A DNA stretch of 64,000 nt from Daphnia carinata (GCF_022539665.2 NC_081336.1:7726778-7790777); one strand, 5' to 3'. Shown: positions 37,193 to 54,441, numbered from the stretch's first letter. Notes: generated by a model not told the origin, from the letters alone. Program-made: numbers and translations.

Positions 37193-37922
37193 TTCTTGTC
37201 AACGCAGAATCAAAATTTAATCGAATAAGCACAATAATAATAAAACAAAAATTTGTTCGCTTATGGTAGAAGTTTATTTTTTATTCACTCAGTGCGATAT
37301 GCAAATTTTAAAAAAATTCAACAGAAAATAGTACATCGTTCAGAATGATAGAAATAAAGTCGAACGGACAAAAAAATACGTCCAGCGTCGTCTCGGCTGT
37401 TGGGGATTATACATGACGGAAACGCGTGAAAAACGCACACCCCCCTCCCACAAAAAAAAGTTAATAAACTCTATCGATTTTTTTGTTTCTTTTCTTTTTT
37501 TTTGGTTTTAAATCTAAAAAAAAGATTGCGTACTTAGGACGTAAACAACCAACACATCATTACTGATTGAACACCAAAACACACGCACTCAGTTCTTATC
37601 GCACATTCGCGCAGAACAAACGCCGTTTTACAAAAAACAGAAAAAAAAATGGGTCGACGCACTGTTACGCTAAAAGAAATTATTATATGCTAAAAACGGG
37701 AATCGGAAGTGGTAAACAAACGAGGCCGACGGAAAGGTACTAATGTGAAGAAGGGAAGTACTGGCATATATATATTATATGCAAAATCTATTGTACAATT
37801 AAAGGAAAAAGGTCAGCCTATTCTTCCACCCATTTTCTCCTACCTTTCTGATATTTAATTCGTAGCAAGTTTATCCCTTGTGTTGTTAGCTTAGCTTAGT
37901 TTTTTTTTTCACCTTCTCAATC

Positions 37923-41806
<3,884 letters not shown>

Positions 41807-42474
41807 TTCATGCAAACCAGGATGTAGGAATTTGCTGCCACTCAGTACTACACCAGTCACTAAAATGTACTGGTGTTCCCAATATTCTCAAATGCCATAA
41901 TCAGACCAGGAACCTGCAACAAAGTGTTGGAGATAAGGGTAGTCTCAATCATTGATATCAAAACTGATAAGGTTTACTTACTCAAAACTACCATATTCCA
42001 TAAGTTACATGGAATATAAAAGACGTTCCCGAATCGCAGAAATAAATTTTTTTCTATGATAACAAGTAGGCTGCAACCTCTAGAATGTCACTCTAAAAGA
42101 GAAAACAGCCAAAAAAAAACACCAAAAGACAAGGTTGAACATTTGACTAAAAGAAAAAAAATTTCTCACAGATAGTCAACAGACCTAAATATATGGCTCA
42201 AAAGTGGTAAGATTAGAAGCTTCGATTGTATTTCCTGTAGAGTGGGATAAAACTATCGCAGGAAACACAAAAAACAAGTCCAAGTCTTTCTAATAAGTCA
42301 CCATCTTGGCTTAGGGACACCGTTGCCAGTATAGTCAACAGAGTTTTTCCATGAAAGTTTCGCCACTAGATGGTCGTATAATTCGTCTGCTAATATATGC
42401 AAATGTGCAAAACAAATCCTGTTTAGTATTTGCTATCAAGCAATCAAATTCAGAGTAATGGTAAGATAATTAAA
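41807..42474. promoter_or_regulatory. Divergent promoter region shared by Su(dx) and AARSD1
   Basis: The two start codons are 668 bp apart, head to head. The Su(dx) side includes a 5' UTR acceptor (TTTTAG on the minus strand near 41861). The CTCF-like word CGCCACTAGATGGTCG lies at 42361-42376, about 110 bp before the AARSD1 ATG. No TATA box is evident, as expected for housekeeping genes. Confidence 0.55.
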
Positions 42475-44333
42475 ATGGTTTTTGAATGCCAGAAATCACC
42501 ATATAAAAGAGAGGTAAATATTGCCTTTAAAACCACAAATTTTTGTGCTGTGATTTAACTGATGGTTCATAGTTCACAAGCACTGTTGTCTCTTGCGAGC
42601 CATCTCAAATTGAGAGGCTGGTCCTGGGTAAAAAAGAAAAAATACCAGCATTTGAAGTTATATTGGAGGATACAATTTTCTTTCCTGAAGGTGGAGGACA
42701 GGTAATGATGTCTGTCAAGTTATTCATGCTGATGTTATCATAGGGTCCTAATAATCAATTCTTTTAGCCAGATGATAGAGGTGTCTTGAATGGCATTCCT
42801 GTCTTGCATGTGAAAAGACGAGGAAAGGATGCAGTTCACTTTCTACCAGAGTGCCTAGATGTTGGAGCGCAGGCAGTAGGGGTCATTGATTGGGAAAGAA
42901 GATGGGACCATATGCAACAGCATTCTGGACAGCATCTAATCACTGCAATAGTTGATACTTTGTTTGGTTACAAAACAACATCTTGGTGGCTTGGGGAGTT
43001 TGTGTCCCATATTGAACTTGGTAAAATCCATCTTTTGATTTTTGAGTACTAACATTTGAATTCATTTCCTTTGTTTTCAGACACTGCCAATGTAAATGAT
43101 ATCCAACTCCAAATCATTGAAAACAAAGTGAATGAAAAAATTAGAGAAGCAACCTCTGTAGAAGTGGAAGAATATGAGGGGGATGCTATACCACAACAAG
43201 TATGAATCTAAATTCAATCATTCTATACCTTATTTCAATCAAGAAAGCATTATTGTTAGGTACGTTCAAGGGGTCTTCCTGATGATCATACTGGACCTGT
43301 TCGTGTCGTTACAATTACAGGCGTTGACAGTAACATGTGTTGCGGGACCCATGTTTCAAATCTAAGTCACTTGCAGGTAGAATTTTACTTAGATAAAACT
43401 TAACTTCAACAGAGTTTGTTAAGCCACTCTTAAGCAATCATTTTGACCTTTGTTTAATTTATTTAGTTTATTAAATTGCTTCATACGGAAAAGGGTAAAA
43501 AGAACAAGACGAACCTCTTCTTCATCTGTGGCAACCGAGTACAAGCTTTCATGAATCGATCACTTGAAAGGGAGAGGCAGTTGACCAAAATTTTCAAGTA
43601 TTAATCATTTCCAAGGATTCTTTTGCATAAACCAGATTTAAAGTTTTCTATTCTTATTCCAGAAATGGCCCGGAAGATCACGTTGATTTAGCAACGAAAT
43701 TACAAACCTCAGTTAAGGTTTTTCAAAAAGTAAAGTGCCCGTTTTCGTACTCTCTGATTTCATATTAATTCCTAATGATTTTTGTTTGATTTTACGTTGT
43801 CAAAACGCTAGACTTTGCAAGCTTTGATGAAGGAATTAGCTGTCGTTCAGGCAGAGAAAATTAAAGTAGAGAAACCGAAATTTGCCGTAGTTCACCGCAA
43901 AGACGGAGATGCTGATTTTGCAAGCGCTCTGATAGCTGAGCTTGCTTCTGAGGTACATGAGTGTATATATCTTATTATTTTTGTCAGTGACCGTTCATTG
44001 TATTCCCTGCGTAGGATGTCACTTTACTTATTACCATAGGAGAAGACAACAATGGACAGATGACGCTTGTTGGACAAGAGGAAGTGATCGGCACCCTCGG
44101 TCCTAAGTATGCCCTTTCGCGATCTTTTAACAAGCTTAACGACAAAAAAAAGAATAAAATTTAAATAACTCACTAGGATTTGCAGTTGTCTGGCGGGCAA
44201 AGGCGCTGCTAAAGGCAAAAGATTTCAAGCCAAAGTTACGCAACTGGGTCCATCTGCACGACAGCAAGCGGAGACGATTCTTCGTGAATACTTTCAAGTG
44301 AGTAACGTGAACATTGCCGTTGCAATTGACTAA
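42475..44333 (+). CDS. AARSD1: Alanyl-tRNA editing protein AARSD1 (freestanding AlaX-type deacylase)
   Basis: Ten exons keep frame: 42475-42513, 42573-42701, 42768-43020, 43081-43199, 43260-43376, 43467-43597, 43663-43729, 43812-43952, 44015-44106 and 44177-44333, giving 414 residues, the usual AARSD1 length. Motifs in order: MVFECQKSPYKREFTSTVVS at the start, ILEDTIFFPEGGGQPDDRG, the zinc-binding HMQQHSGQHL (HxxxH, near residue 104), and VDSNMCCGTHVSNL (C207/C208 to H211), the second metal-binding half. The enzyme hydrolyses Ser-tRNA(Ala) in trans, preventing mistranslation. All metal ligands look intact. The last exon could instead be spliced at CAA-GTGAGT (about 44297), changing only the final residues. 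The stop lies 77 bp from the stop of the convergent transporter gene. Confidence 0.93.
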
Positions 44334-44410
44334 ATGTTTTGTACTTTAACCTTAAAAGACTGGCAATAAAGTGATATCGTTACAGATCACTTTGAAAATG
44401 GATTTGTTTT

Positions 44411-46998
44411 TCAATACCAGTAGTGTAACTTAACTAATCCGGATTTGTCAACTGGCAGCTCGAGCGAACTCATTCGATGAACTAATATCTTGCGCATTGA
44501 TTTTCGGTGTGCCAGAGGCGTTGACAATGGTGTAGTATTTTCCACTCGGAGAGGCGTCTCTTCATTGTCGACTTGCCCCGCAATTTCATGCATTTCAATA
44601 GACTCCTCCGGCCTTTATTGGAAAACAAATTGTTGAATTGAAGACGGGAAAAGAGGGAAATACTATCGATACAGACAGCACAACTAAACAGCAGCTGCAT
44701 GTACATTACTTTTCTGGAATGCATTGCAGGCATTCTTTCATGCCAAAATCCTTGCCGAATTCTTCGCCTTCTTCCATCGTTTGTGGTAGCTTTTTGAAAA
44801 GAGTTTCGGGAAGACGTAGTCCGACGACTCCTCCAATAGCCGAGATGAAACCCATGACAACCAAAGGCAGAACGAGCATTTCCGAACCCTAATAACGTAA
44901 GTTCAACATCATCACACGCGCATCAGATCAATTCAGAAATTTATGGAATAATTACTAAATAATTGACGAACGGAATGACTGCTAAACCGAGACCGCCCAA
45001 ATAAGCGGTGAAGCCGATACCAATGCCTCTCACTTCTGTCGGATACAGCTCCCCAGCAAAGGGATACAAAATGAGAAAGCTTGCAGCGATTGCGAATTTG
45101 GCGATCAAATAAAGAATTAAGGTCTCGTTGACCGCATCTGTATGAGCAAACAAGCCCAGTTATTGGATATTTTAAAAAATGATTAGCTAAGAATAGAAAG
45201 AGACCTGTAGGCATGAGGACAGTGGCCACGCAAAACAATCCACCGACCACCATTAGCATGCAGAGTGGCCAACGTCTACCCCAACGATCCATGACGGCCC
45301 AGCAAAAGAGATAGCCCGGAATTTCCACCAATCCGGAGAGAAAGAATGAAAAATATTCGTCGGTGCCCATCACGGGTCCGTAGTAACTCAACCCGACATA
45401 AACCGTGTTGTTTGCAAACCTGAACGTAAAACGTCATTACGTGTTGAACAATGAAAATGATTTTAGCATCCTTGTTTACATACCAATTGAAAGTGATGAG
45501 AATGGTCTTGAGCCGCATGTTCGGCGTGCGGAACAGGCTAGACACGCCTACGACCTTGTGGGGTTCTTTTGGGGCCGACCGTCGTGACAGGCTCGAATTG
45601 CGGTTCTCCGTCATTTTTCTCTGCAACAAGAAAGTTTGTGTGGTGAATTGCAGAAATTTGTTATAACCATGTCCTCAATCTGAATAATGCCCTTTACTTC
45701 TAACTGTGGCAACAAATGTTCGGGGAATTCTTTTCCATTGATCTTGGCGCATGTTTTCATTATAGATTTCACTTCAGCGAATCGACCTTGTGACATCAGC
45801 CAGCGAGGAGACTCTGGCAGATACCTGTGCAATTCACGTCAAACGTGACTATTGTAAAAAAAAAAAATGATGAAGCAGTTTCTTTGTTGTCAATTGTTTA
45901 CACTAAATAGATGAAGAAGACGAGGAATGGCAGAGTGGTGGCGTAGCAAAGATGGGTCCAATCGCGTACGACGTAAGCTACTCCTGATAAAAGTAACATG
46001 CCCAAGGTGTAGAAGAGACACGTCATGACGGTGATGAAGGTTCTATAAGTGGGTCCCACCAATTCCAGAGCTAAAGGGAAAATCCCGATAATAATTGGAT
46101 CACTATTTACGAATCCTTTATAGTGCAAAATCTCTGTATAATAATCACCTATGATGAATGGAATTTGATAGATGGCCGGGATCGTTAGCCCTACTACAAA
46201 TCTACATGCGGCCCATAACCAAAAATTCGGTGCAAGGGCTGTGAGGAAGCCTCCAACGAGTTCGACACTCAGACATAGGAAAAACGAGATCTTCCTTCCG
46301 ACCCTAATCATATTACACGAATATTTAATTTAATTTTCATTGGCGTATTATATTGGAATCTTATATAATACCTGTCACTAATTACGCCAAAGATGTAAAC
46401 ACCAATAATGCCTCCGACGTTTAACAATGAAAGCCCAATGGTTGGGTACAGACTGCGACTGCAAACCAATTCAAACTAAAAAAATAAATAAACCAGAAAT
46501 GTTTTTAGGAAGAGTCCCCATAAAAATTACATTCAATTTATACTTTACATCAATAACGATCGACGAAGACACCGTTGAATTGTCAAACTCCCATCCGTAT
46601 AGGCAATGGGTAATATTATTGCCGTCGGTTTCTTCCGAACTGTTAAACATTGTACATTTGCTGAACTCCATTACTCCTTGATTCACCTGTCAATGTTGAT
46701 CAAAATTAAAATTCGAAACTTTGGAACGTTTGAAATTGAATACCGTGTAAGGAATCGTGGCCATTTTTCTTTCAATTAAGGTCCAATTTTGTTGTTCCAG
46801 ATCCGGCGGAGTTTTGCACCAGTGGTCTGGAACGTTTGCCATGAAGAGCTGATTGAAAGCGTGAAATCCGCAAGGAATGCAAGCCGGCAGGCAAACCAGC
46901 CACACCAATAACTTTTGATAGCGACCGAATTCTCCGACGTACGGCAGTAAATCGTCGAAATCCCATTGTTTCTTATCCTCCATCTTCACGTCCGTCAT
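44411..46998 (-). CDS. SLC22-type organic cation/carnitine transporter (MFS)
   Basis: Eleven exons keep frame: 46744-46998, 46549-46686, 46372-46475, 46149-46303, 45902-46070, 45668-45824, 45484-45620, 45205-45419, 44956-45137, 44710-44888 and 44411-44612, giving 630 residues. The layout is that of SLC22: TM1 (LLVWLVCLPACIPCGFHAFN), a large glycosylated extracellular loop with cysteines and N-S/T sites (NSS, NIT, NST), the MFS loop signature DRVGRK after TM2, ESPRWLMSQGR after TM6, and ELYPTEVRGIGIG in the second half. A long hydrophilic tail follows. Substrate cannot be read from sequence; carcinine/organic cation transporters of insects are the nearest-looking group. A 5' UTR exon ends at a clean GTGAGT donor near 47059. 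M46998 is chosen as the first ATG; ATG 46983 is an alternative. Confidence 0.88.
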
Positions 46999-47436
46999 TA
47001 CTGCAAATGTCGGTGTAGCCTAGCCAATCCGCTGGATCAAGACAATAGGGACTCACCTCTTGGATTGATGGCACTTTTCTTTTTCTTTTTAATTTTTCAA
47101 CGAAATCAGACAATGAAATTCACTAATAACCAGACGCGCAAATCAACGTCAGTCTCGGACGGACCCATGCTGATTAAAGAGACATACCCAGGACGTAGGT
47201 ATACCTTGAATGTCCCCTTATATCCGGTCAGCGAATCCCTAAAAGTTGACCAATTCTCGTGCGTCAAAGTTTTTTTAACAGGCTAAAAATAACCAACTTG
47301 TACGACTCCTAAGAATCCTTACAATCGGTTCATTTTTTTCCTATCCAAATTTCTCTTTTTTTTTGTGTTTTGTTTTTATTTAAAAAAAAAAAAGAAAATC
47401 GTGATGAAAATGACAAGTTGGGGGAACTGAGAATTG

Positions 47437-48957
47437 TTACATAAGAAGTGAGGGTGCCGGCTTTTTACCCGGCCATGCCTCTTTGGCATATTTCTTTCTC
47501 TTGGGTAAGCCGGATGAAGATTCCGATTCTACCGCAGGAGGTTGGGCGAACTCGACATTGACTCGGGAAGACACCGGTGCTGCAGCCGGTTCTAATGGGG
47601 CGGACAAGTCGACATCAGGGGCAGGGTTAGGCATCAATGGCAGTCCCAACTTAGAAGCTAGAGTCGATGAGAAGAGGCCGGCAGACGCTGATTGAGAAGT
47701 CAAATGAGACGCAGATGATTCGCCCATCTCAGGTGGTAGGCCTCCATACAGTCCCTCTACGCCCGACGAGGATGCCAGAGAACGGTGGAACTGGTGTTCT
47801 CTCGAAGATGCTCCTCCACTGGCCAACGTTTCATTTTTAATCCGCTTTAGTAGTGCCAATGGAAAAGAAACCTTAGTTGATATAGTGGCTTGAAAAGTTC
47901 TATGGGTATATTCTAATTACTTTTGTAGGGATGACGAGAGACGTGTGGACCAGATTACGGAATCTTCCCACATTCGGATCAATATCTTCCGGGTTGATGA
48001 CTTCCTCTTCGTCATTGAATGTGATGGATCTCTTTTTTCTTTTGCCACCTGGATTTCTATTATCGCCATCGTCGTCTGCAATACCCAACATAGAGATCCG
48101 CCGGTTGTGTGCTGTATTGAATTCTGTCAAGTTCTGGAATAAATGTTAAATTTTTTAGTTCGAATTTAGCTGTTGTCATAAACAGAAAGTGTTTTACATC
48201 TAATTCCATTTCTGATTCGGGGAGTCCAAGCTTTCCTCCATCTTGATGCACACTTTTGGCCTCTTCCTCCAACTCTTCCAAAATTGGTCTGGGGGCGTTT
48301 TGTGGCCGTTCCCTCAAAACGTAATACCTAGTTGAAGCACCAAAGTGAAAGGTACTATCCACTGGAAGTTGAGTAGGTTTTTCGCTCTCAATCCTCATTG
48401 AGCCAATAAATGTTCCATGGGCTAGAAAATTTTTTTAAAAAATTTTAAATTTAGTTTTTAAAAACCTGTCTTAAAAAAAAAGCTAAACTCACTGCTTCCA
48501 AGGTCAACAAGGAATGCACGATTCAAGTGCTTGTGCCAGACAAGTGCCGAGTGGACCTGTGATTTATAAATAGATAGAAGGAAATATACTAAAAGCAAAC
48601 ATGAATTCATAGAAACATACCCTCGAGCATGATGCATGATCTATACAAAAGTCACACATTTGAGGATTTCGTCCGAAGAGGTAGCATTTTTTCTGATCAA
48701 TCATCAGTTTCTATAGGAAAAGAATGACCAACGAAAATACGTTAAACCGGTAATAGAGAGCATCAACAACAGTAGAAAAATTAACAAACGAGGCGGTCGT
48801 CTTACCTGGATAAGTTTCCCATCTTTAGTCACATCAAGGTGCAGTCCAGTTGTTGGTTTACCAGCCCTTGAGAAAAGAAATCAGGTTACATTGCTACATT
48901 AAGCAGATTTCTTATTAAAAATAGTTACCAACTCGGAATCTCATAATGATTCGCCAT
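47437..48957 (-). CDS. PPP1R8: NIPP1, nuclear inhibitor of protein phosphatase 1 (FHA domain)
   Basis: Seven exons keep frame: 48929-48957, 48806-48866, 48621-48710, 48493-48556, 48198-48421, 47921-48133 and 47437-47871, giving 371 residues, close to the 351 of human NIPP1. The N-terminus MANHYEIPSWAGKPTTGLHL leads into the FHA domain (CYLFGRNPQMCDF, SCSRVHSALVWHKHLNRAF, STHGTF) at about 30-115, which binds phosphothreonine in splicing factors. A PP1-docking RVxF-type motif is present as RSITF (191-195), followed by the conserved INPEDIDPNVGRFRN. The C-terminal KKYAKEAWPGKKPAPSLLM is nearly identical to the family end that contributes to PP1 inhibition and RNA binding. It acts in the nucleus. 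All key residues are present. Confidence 0.95.
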
Positions 48958-49122
48958 TTTTTGGTGTTTTTTTTTTTTGTTGACGGTACCTTTTGTTGAC
49001 TGTACACGCTGCAGCATTGCCCGATCTCCTGAATAGCCTACATACGTGTAAAATGAGGCGGTAAACTCGTTTAGCTTTCAAAAACCCTCGGCAATGCACG
49101 CCGAACATTGGCCTGCTATTCA

Positions 49123-49335
49123 CTAGATATTATGTGGTGGGATTTGCAAAGATTTCCTATTCGCCTTGACAGAGATTGTGGAAAGCGCCTTCGAAACGAT
49201 GGCGAATTTCTCTTTTTGCCCATCAAAACGTAATTCGTCAGCTTCATTGCGAGCCAAAATGAATGTATTCCAGTAATGCATTCCATAATTAAAAGAGTCT
49301 CGATTCACCTTTCCTTTCTTTACCAAGTAGCGCAT
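49123..49335 (-). CDS. Hypothetical 70-aa basic protein, uncertain
   Basis: The minus-strand ORF starts MRYLVKKGKVNRDSFNYGMH and continues with HYWNTFILARNEADELRFDG and a Ser/Lys-rich end. Codon use and residue pattern look more protein-like than the neighbouring chance ORFs. No family is recognised. It lies about 166 bp upstream of the NIPP1 start on the same strand, so it could also be an upstream ORF or first exon of that transcription unit. Confidence 0.3.
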   Translation of the reverse strand: MRYLVKKGKVNRDSFNYGMHYWNTFILARNEADELRFDGQKEKFAIVSKALSTISVKANRKSLQIPPHNI

Positions 49336-52300
49336 GATATTGCTGAGACGGCCATGTAAATGATGGCCTACATTTTTTAATTTTAGCTCGCAGTATAATA
49401 AACAGCTAAATGAATCTCATCAGCTTTACTCTAGCATCAGCCGTGGAACAGCAGGCAATTGCGCAAAACTAAATGAAGCAACTTGGGCCGAATTATTGTC
49501 GCTTGTCTTTTAATGATATTTAGCAAAGAATAACGCAATCATTTGTTTCTCTTTCATTAAGCTGCCAATATAAAGAACTCTCCCCCCCCCCCAAAAAAAG
49601 CATCTTGCCTCCAGCACATGTACAATATTCTCCTGGAATTCTTTTTATTACGCAGTAAGATGAATGGGTGATATAAAAAACGGAATCACCTTAACTCACT
49701 GGGAGCGTCTCCTCGAGCTATTCGTAACTATTTTAATAACTACTCTTCTTTTTTTTTTACTTTATAGAAGAGAGGATCATAAAGAAAAGTTGTCACTTTC
49801 TTTTAAACAATGACCCACTGGGAAATAAGCATCCTGGAACAAGCAGACGCGATTTCAGAGACATTCGGCATTAAACTTAAATTTTAAATGGCTATTCAGT
49901 TCGTAATTTTTCTATGAAATAGTTCATAGCATTAAGGAAGGGAGGGAGAATCAGTGTGTGACGCACGGGACTAATCCCCGACGAAGCTGCGGGAGCGGAA
50001 CAGTGCGGGAAAGTCCACTTTGTGCGCAAAAGCCGAATTAGCAATGCATCAGAGGACAAAACACTCATTCCCCCCCGCTTGCTTTTCTTTCAAGTCCTAC
50101 ATGTAATTTCGGCTCACCAAACTTAAATACTATTAAGAATTTGTGTCAACCAACATAAACGGAAGACAATAAACGCACCGTCTATGGACGTTATTATCTC
50201 TGCAAAAAAAAAAAAAAAAAGGGAAGAGAGACAGTCAATAGATGAAGGAAAACCTGTTGTTTCCTTGAAATCATCAAAACACATAAATACGCGGACTTCT
50301 TTCTTTCTTTTAATAAGTACCCCATTCGTCTTGTCAAATTGTGGAAAGCTATATCTACTGAAAAAGACTTGATGAGAAGTCGCAATAACCGAGTTTCTCT
50401 TTCGCCTGTCCTGTCCGACAAGTAACACATTGAAGAGGAAGTCACGGACGATTTCCGGCACTGTGACATGATGGCGACGGCCATATTTTCTTCCAGCTTT
50501 TTCTGTGCTACAACAACTGACGTTTCATTTTCTTGAATCAGAATATTCTTTTTTTTTTTTTCAAAATTACGTTGGCAATTTTCTTTTTGTTCAACGACAG
50601 TCTAATCATTTTTTTAAAAAATAAGTGGACTGCAAAATGGCAGTTGTTAGTACAACAATATCGACCGCAACTGCGTGATTTGCGCCCATTCAAAATCCAA
50701 ACGGGTTGGCGACACTGCAGCACAACGTTTATACGCGTACGTGAATATTACGAGCAATTGGCGAGAGAGTTGCAATTTGCTCGCCTTTCTCTTCTCTTTA
50801 AAAAAAAAAAAAAAGAATAGCTCAATAAAATTCCTGTTCATGTCGAACAAACGTTTTCTTGGGCCAGGTGGCTGATAGAATCTGCCCCGAGAGGGGGAAA
50901 CATTGGCACGCGGGAATGTAATGAGCACATAATGACGATGAAAGATTTCAATCTCGTTCGCTATTGAATGAGATCAACTCCCCCCAGAAAAAAAAAAAGT
51001 GTTACAAAACGTGTAGTCACGATGTACGCACAACAATCGATATATTTTTTAAATAGAGAAATGTATCGCATCTCCGGATGATACGCGGGGCGATGTTTGA
51101 TTTTACGTCATCTTTCGGCGTGAAAAAAGGAAGACCCTTTCCCTCCCCCCCACTCCCTCCGACAACACTCGAAAGCTTTCTCCTCTTGCGACGATGAAAG
51201 TGCACTAAAGTTGACTTTATTTAATTACGAAATTCAAGACGAGAAATGATTTTTACTCGGTGCGATTCCAGAGAGAGTAAGTAAACGCGTGTAACGATGG
51301 TCAATTTATGTCACGTCACGTTTTTTCGTACCTTTTAAAAAATAAAATTCTTTTTTTGAAAAGAGAATCCCCCCCCCCCTTTTTTTTGACAGCCATATAC
51401 GAAAAATGCTTTAGGGGGAGAATCCTTTTTTCTGTAGGATAGTACTAACGAAAATGAAGACAAATAGAAAAAAAAAGGGCATATTATTCGAACTTTCTAA
51501 CGTGACCGGATAAAAAAAAATAAGATTCTTCGTTACGTAGCAATTGTTTCGAATCTGAGAAGAAGATGCTCTCTCTCTCAGATCACACGTGCGAAGTTGG
51601 ATTCGATCTAGTTCGAATGGAAAGTGTGTGACATCATTAAATGTTAAACCCTCCCCCTCTCTCGTTAAGAAGTGTTTGCTGGAACATGAATAGAAAGCCT
51701 CCCTTTACGTTTTTCGTAATAGCATACACAACAAAATTAACCCTTACGGCTTTGGGCATTTCAAAGAGAGATATACATTCATAGTGTAAGCACTATATGT
51801 CAGCATAACCTTTATTCATTTGAAGGTTTTGAACTTTGGCTCGAGAGAAAATGCTGGGAAAACATTTTCTCCTGGTAATAATAAAAAAAAAACGAAATTA
51901 TCTCGAGAAGGAGAAAATATATGTCTCGCACAGCTTACTCGTATGTAGAAAGATGGCTATCTCGTTAATATACACACACACACAGAGGATGGACCGTATA
52001 ATAAATGAACACAGTCGTCCATCACAAACTTTCGTCTGCTATGAGAAATACATATTCTCTTATAGCTGGTCTGTGTGTGTATATATCAGGATATCATAAC
52101 TTAATTCATCTTTATTTCTGGGGTCGCTACATTTTCTTTTCAAAAAGGATGACAGCACTCACGCTGGTGAGACAGTCGGCATTTTCTTTTAAAGTTGACA
52201 CATTTTTCGTTCTCACGCGGTTACTTCCGCCACTCGTCCGTCTATTTTAAAGGGGACCACGGGTGAGCCCCCATCGCTGCCTCTTTTTTTTTATTATTGT

Positions 52301-54206
52301 ACCTAAGATTTTAAGTTTTTTCTGAACGTGTTTTCTCCGCAGCGCAATACAAACAGTTTCACTGTAAACAAACAAGCAGACTTTCACGTGAGCATTTCGG
52401 GATTTCCTTTTTCTTTCATGGGAAGCGCTATATGTGAATCTCAAAACGATGAATCACTTGTTCTCACTAGCGACAGCCTTATTACATCGCCAGCTGAGAG
52501 CGAAAATGAACGGACCCTCTTTTCTCTTCTCCTTCATTCACGCGATAATGTCACCCGAAAATTCATTTGCCGTGTCACGCCGTCCCGAAAGCGAAACAAC
52601 ACTGGCCATTTTTGATTTCTTTGAACGAAACAGTTCGTTGAGGACGCGCACTTGAGAAGAGAAACGTCGATGGGACGTGATGTTACAATGACCTTCTACG
52701 AACGCGATTTTTCTTAATAGAGAAATCAAATGAAAACAGTAGAAAGAATAGCGACAAAGAGTTTTGTTATTCTTCTTTACCTAATTTTTTTTATTTTCAT
52801 TTGATCTAAACAAATGCAACGTGCGAGGTCCGTGCGCAAACATCAATGAGACGGACAGATTTTTTCAAGCATTTCCTTATGCGTTTGCGCAAGAATAGCC
52901 AGGAGGGATGTGACACTAGACTTTGGATTTCTCTTCGACTGGCTCGAAAAAATCAGGTAAATATTAAAGGGGAAAAATAATTGCTTTATCAAAAATAGAA
53001 AATCAGGTAAAAGTGCGCACGCGTACGACGTGCGCATCTGATGACCGGCAAACAATTTCGTCAGTTGCGATGGGTGCCTTACTATGTAGGATGGTTAAAC
53101 ACACAGACACATGCCGTGGTTTGAAAGATGATTAGGGAAAGCCGCGAATTCGATCCCACTTTCATTTTCTATTTTGACTCTCTCACAATGGGCGAAGCGG
53201 CACGGCCAATCTGGCGCATCGTCGACACGTACAACATAAGCCGGAATAACATAAGAAAAATTGTGGCATCTGATTTTTTCGAGTCCTGTCAATCAGCAAA
53301 CGACAAGTGAATCAAACAATCGCGCGCATTACGTTAATGAGGTACAAGTGAGAGCATCACGATGTCCCTCACGCTCAAGTGAGAATCCGTGACTCGAGAT
53401 TGGTTGGGGAAAGACTAAAAAATGAGGGGAAGGGGGACGTTAATTTAGATCTGGTGCGATGCTTGGGAGAGACGTACTCGCCTTTTCATATCGTAATCAC
53501 GACGTCATCGTTAAAACAATTAAAAAAAAAAAAGGGCCCGCGTCCTCATTCTTTTTGTTAGAAATGTCATAGAGTTAAAAGCTTTTAACGTTAATAAATG
53601 CGAAAAGCTAAAGTGAGTCAGTCTGCCACGCGTAACTTCAAAACAATTTCAAATGGCTATAAAACAAGTGAAAATGTCTGGCGCATGATTGCAAACGTCC
53701 ACTTGCATTGGACCGCAAATAACAGGACAGTCCATGGACCAAAAATTCTCTTTAAAAAAAAAAAAATTAAATTTCACTAACGTCTGTCATTTTTTTCACA
53801 CCAAGATAAAAATTTTTTTTAGCCTGTGTACGGAATTTACGCAATTGTTTGTACAATTCATTCAATCATACAAGGACACGACAGTCCGAATGGGGACATT
53901 TGCAATACGCAACTCATCACACCACAAGTGAATAGAGAAAGGACATTAAAATAGCCTCTCTCTCTCTCTCTCGGACTTAGTTAACTAGATACAATTCGAG
54001 TGTGTGTCAAAACGAGTGTCACCTACGACCGAAGTGAATTGACGTAGGCGACCTCGACGAATGGGACGGAACAAAGCTGCTGCTGTGTGTAGGGTTACAC
54101 AAGAGAGCCATGATTATGTTTTATTTTTTTTTTAATACGATGTATGGCAGGACAAGTGAAAACTATTTTTTGAGAGATGTGGAAAAAAAAAGGACTAAAC
54201 AAAGAG
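49336..54206. other. About 4.9 kb intergenic region between NIPP1 and the ZP gene
   Basis: Open frames here are short and without recognisable domains. The stretch contains poly-A runs (50203-50220, 50801-50814), short poly-C runs (49587, 51369), CA/GT microsatellites (51972-51984, 52070-52082) and a CT repeat (53957-53972). It probably contains regulatory DNA for the ZP gene. Confidence 0.45.
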
Positions 54207-54441
54207 AGAGAGAGAGAGGGGGCGGGATGAAACTTGCTCTTCTTACATGTGTAATGCACTGAGGAAGGCTGGCCTCCTTTCGCCTATAAAAAGCTACCAA
54301 CATCTCTTAGCCGGCAACTCAGAACCTCACCGGCTCCGAGTTCCTCAACACGCACATATCACCCTCCAAGATCTTATTCTTAAAAAAAAAAAAATACTGC
54401 AATTCATTATCATCTACTAGAATTTCAATCTATTATTACGT
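54207..54441 (+). promoter_or_regulatory. ZP-gene promoter (GAGA repeats, TATA box) and first 5' UTR exon
   Basis: An AGAGAGAGAG run at 54204-54219 is followed by TATAAAAAG at 54285-54293 and an initiator-like ACTCAGAAC (A at 54321). The untranslated first exon would run to 54441, where ACGT is followed by a GTGAGT donor. The next exon begins after TTCTCCAG at about 55220 and carries the ATG. A CT repeat at 53957-53972 may be an additional GAGA-factor site. Confidence 0.55.

Larger units (their letters stand above)
27826..37922. other. About 10 kb of homopolymer-rich non-coding DNA upstream of TOX
   Basis: No conserved coding segment was found. The region is packed with poly-A/T runs, poly-G/C runs (28122-28140, 28483-28504, 34070-34080, 34727-34739), CA/GT repeats (for example 30157-30172, 30788-30806, 33655-33672) and GA repeats. 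It probably holds TOX 5' UTR exons and enhancers at the left, and the 3' UTR of Su(dx) at the right (AATAAA on the minus strand near 37271). CTCF-like motifs lie at 31811-31824 and 37145-37192. Confidence 0.5.
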
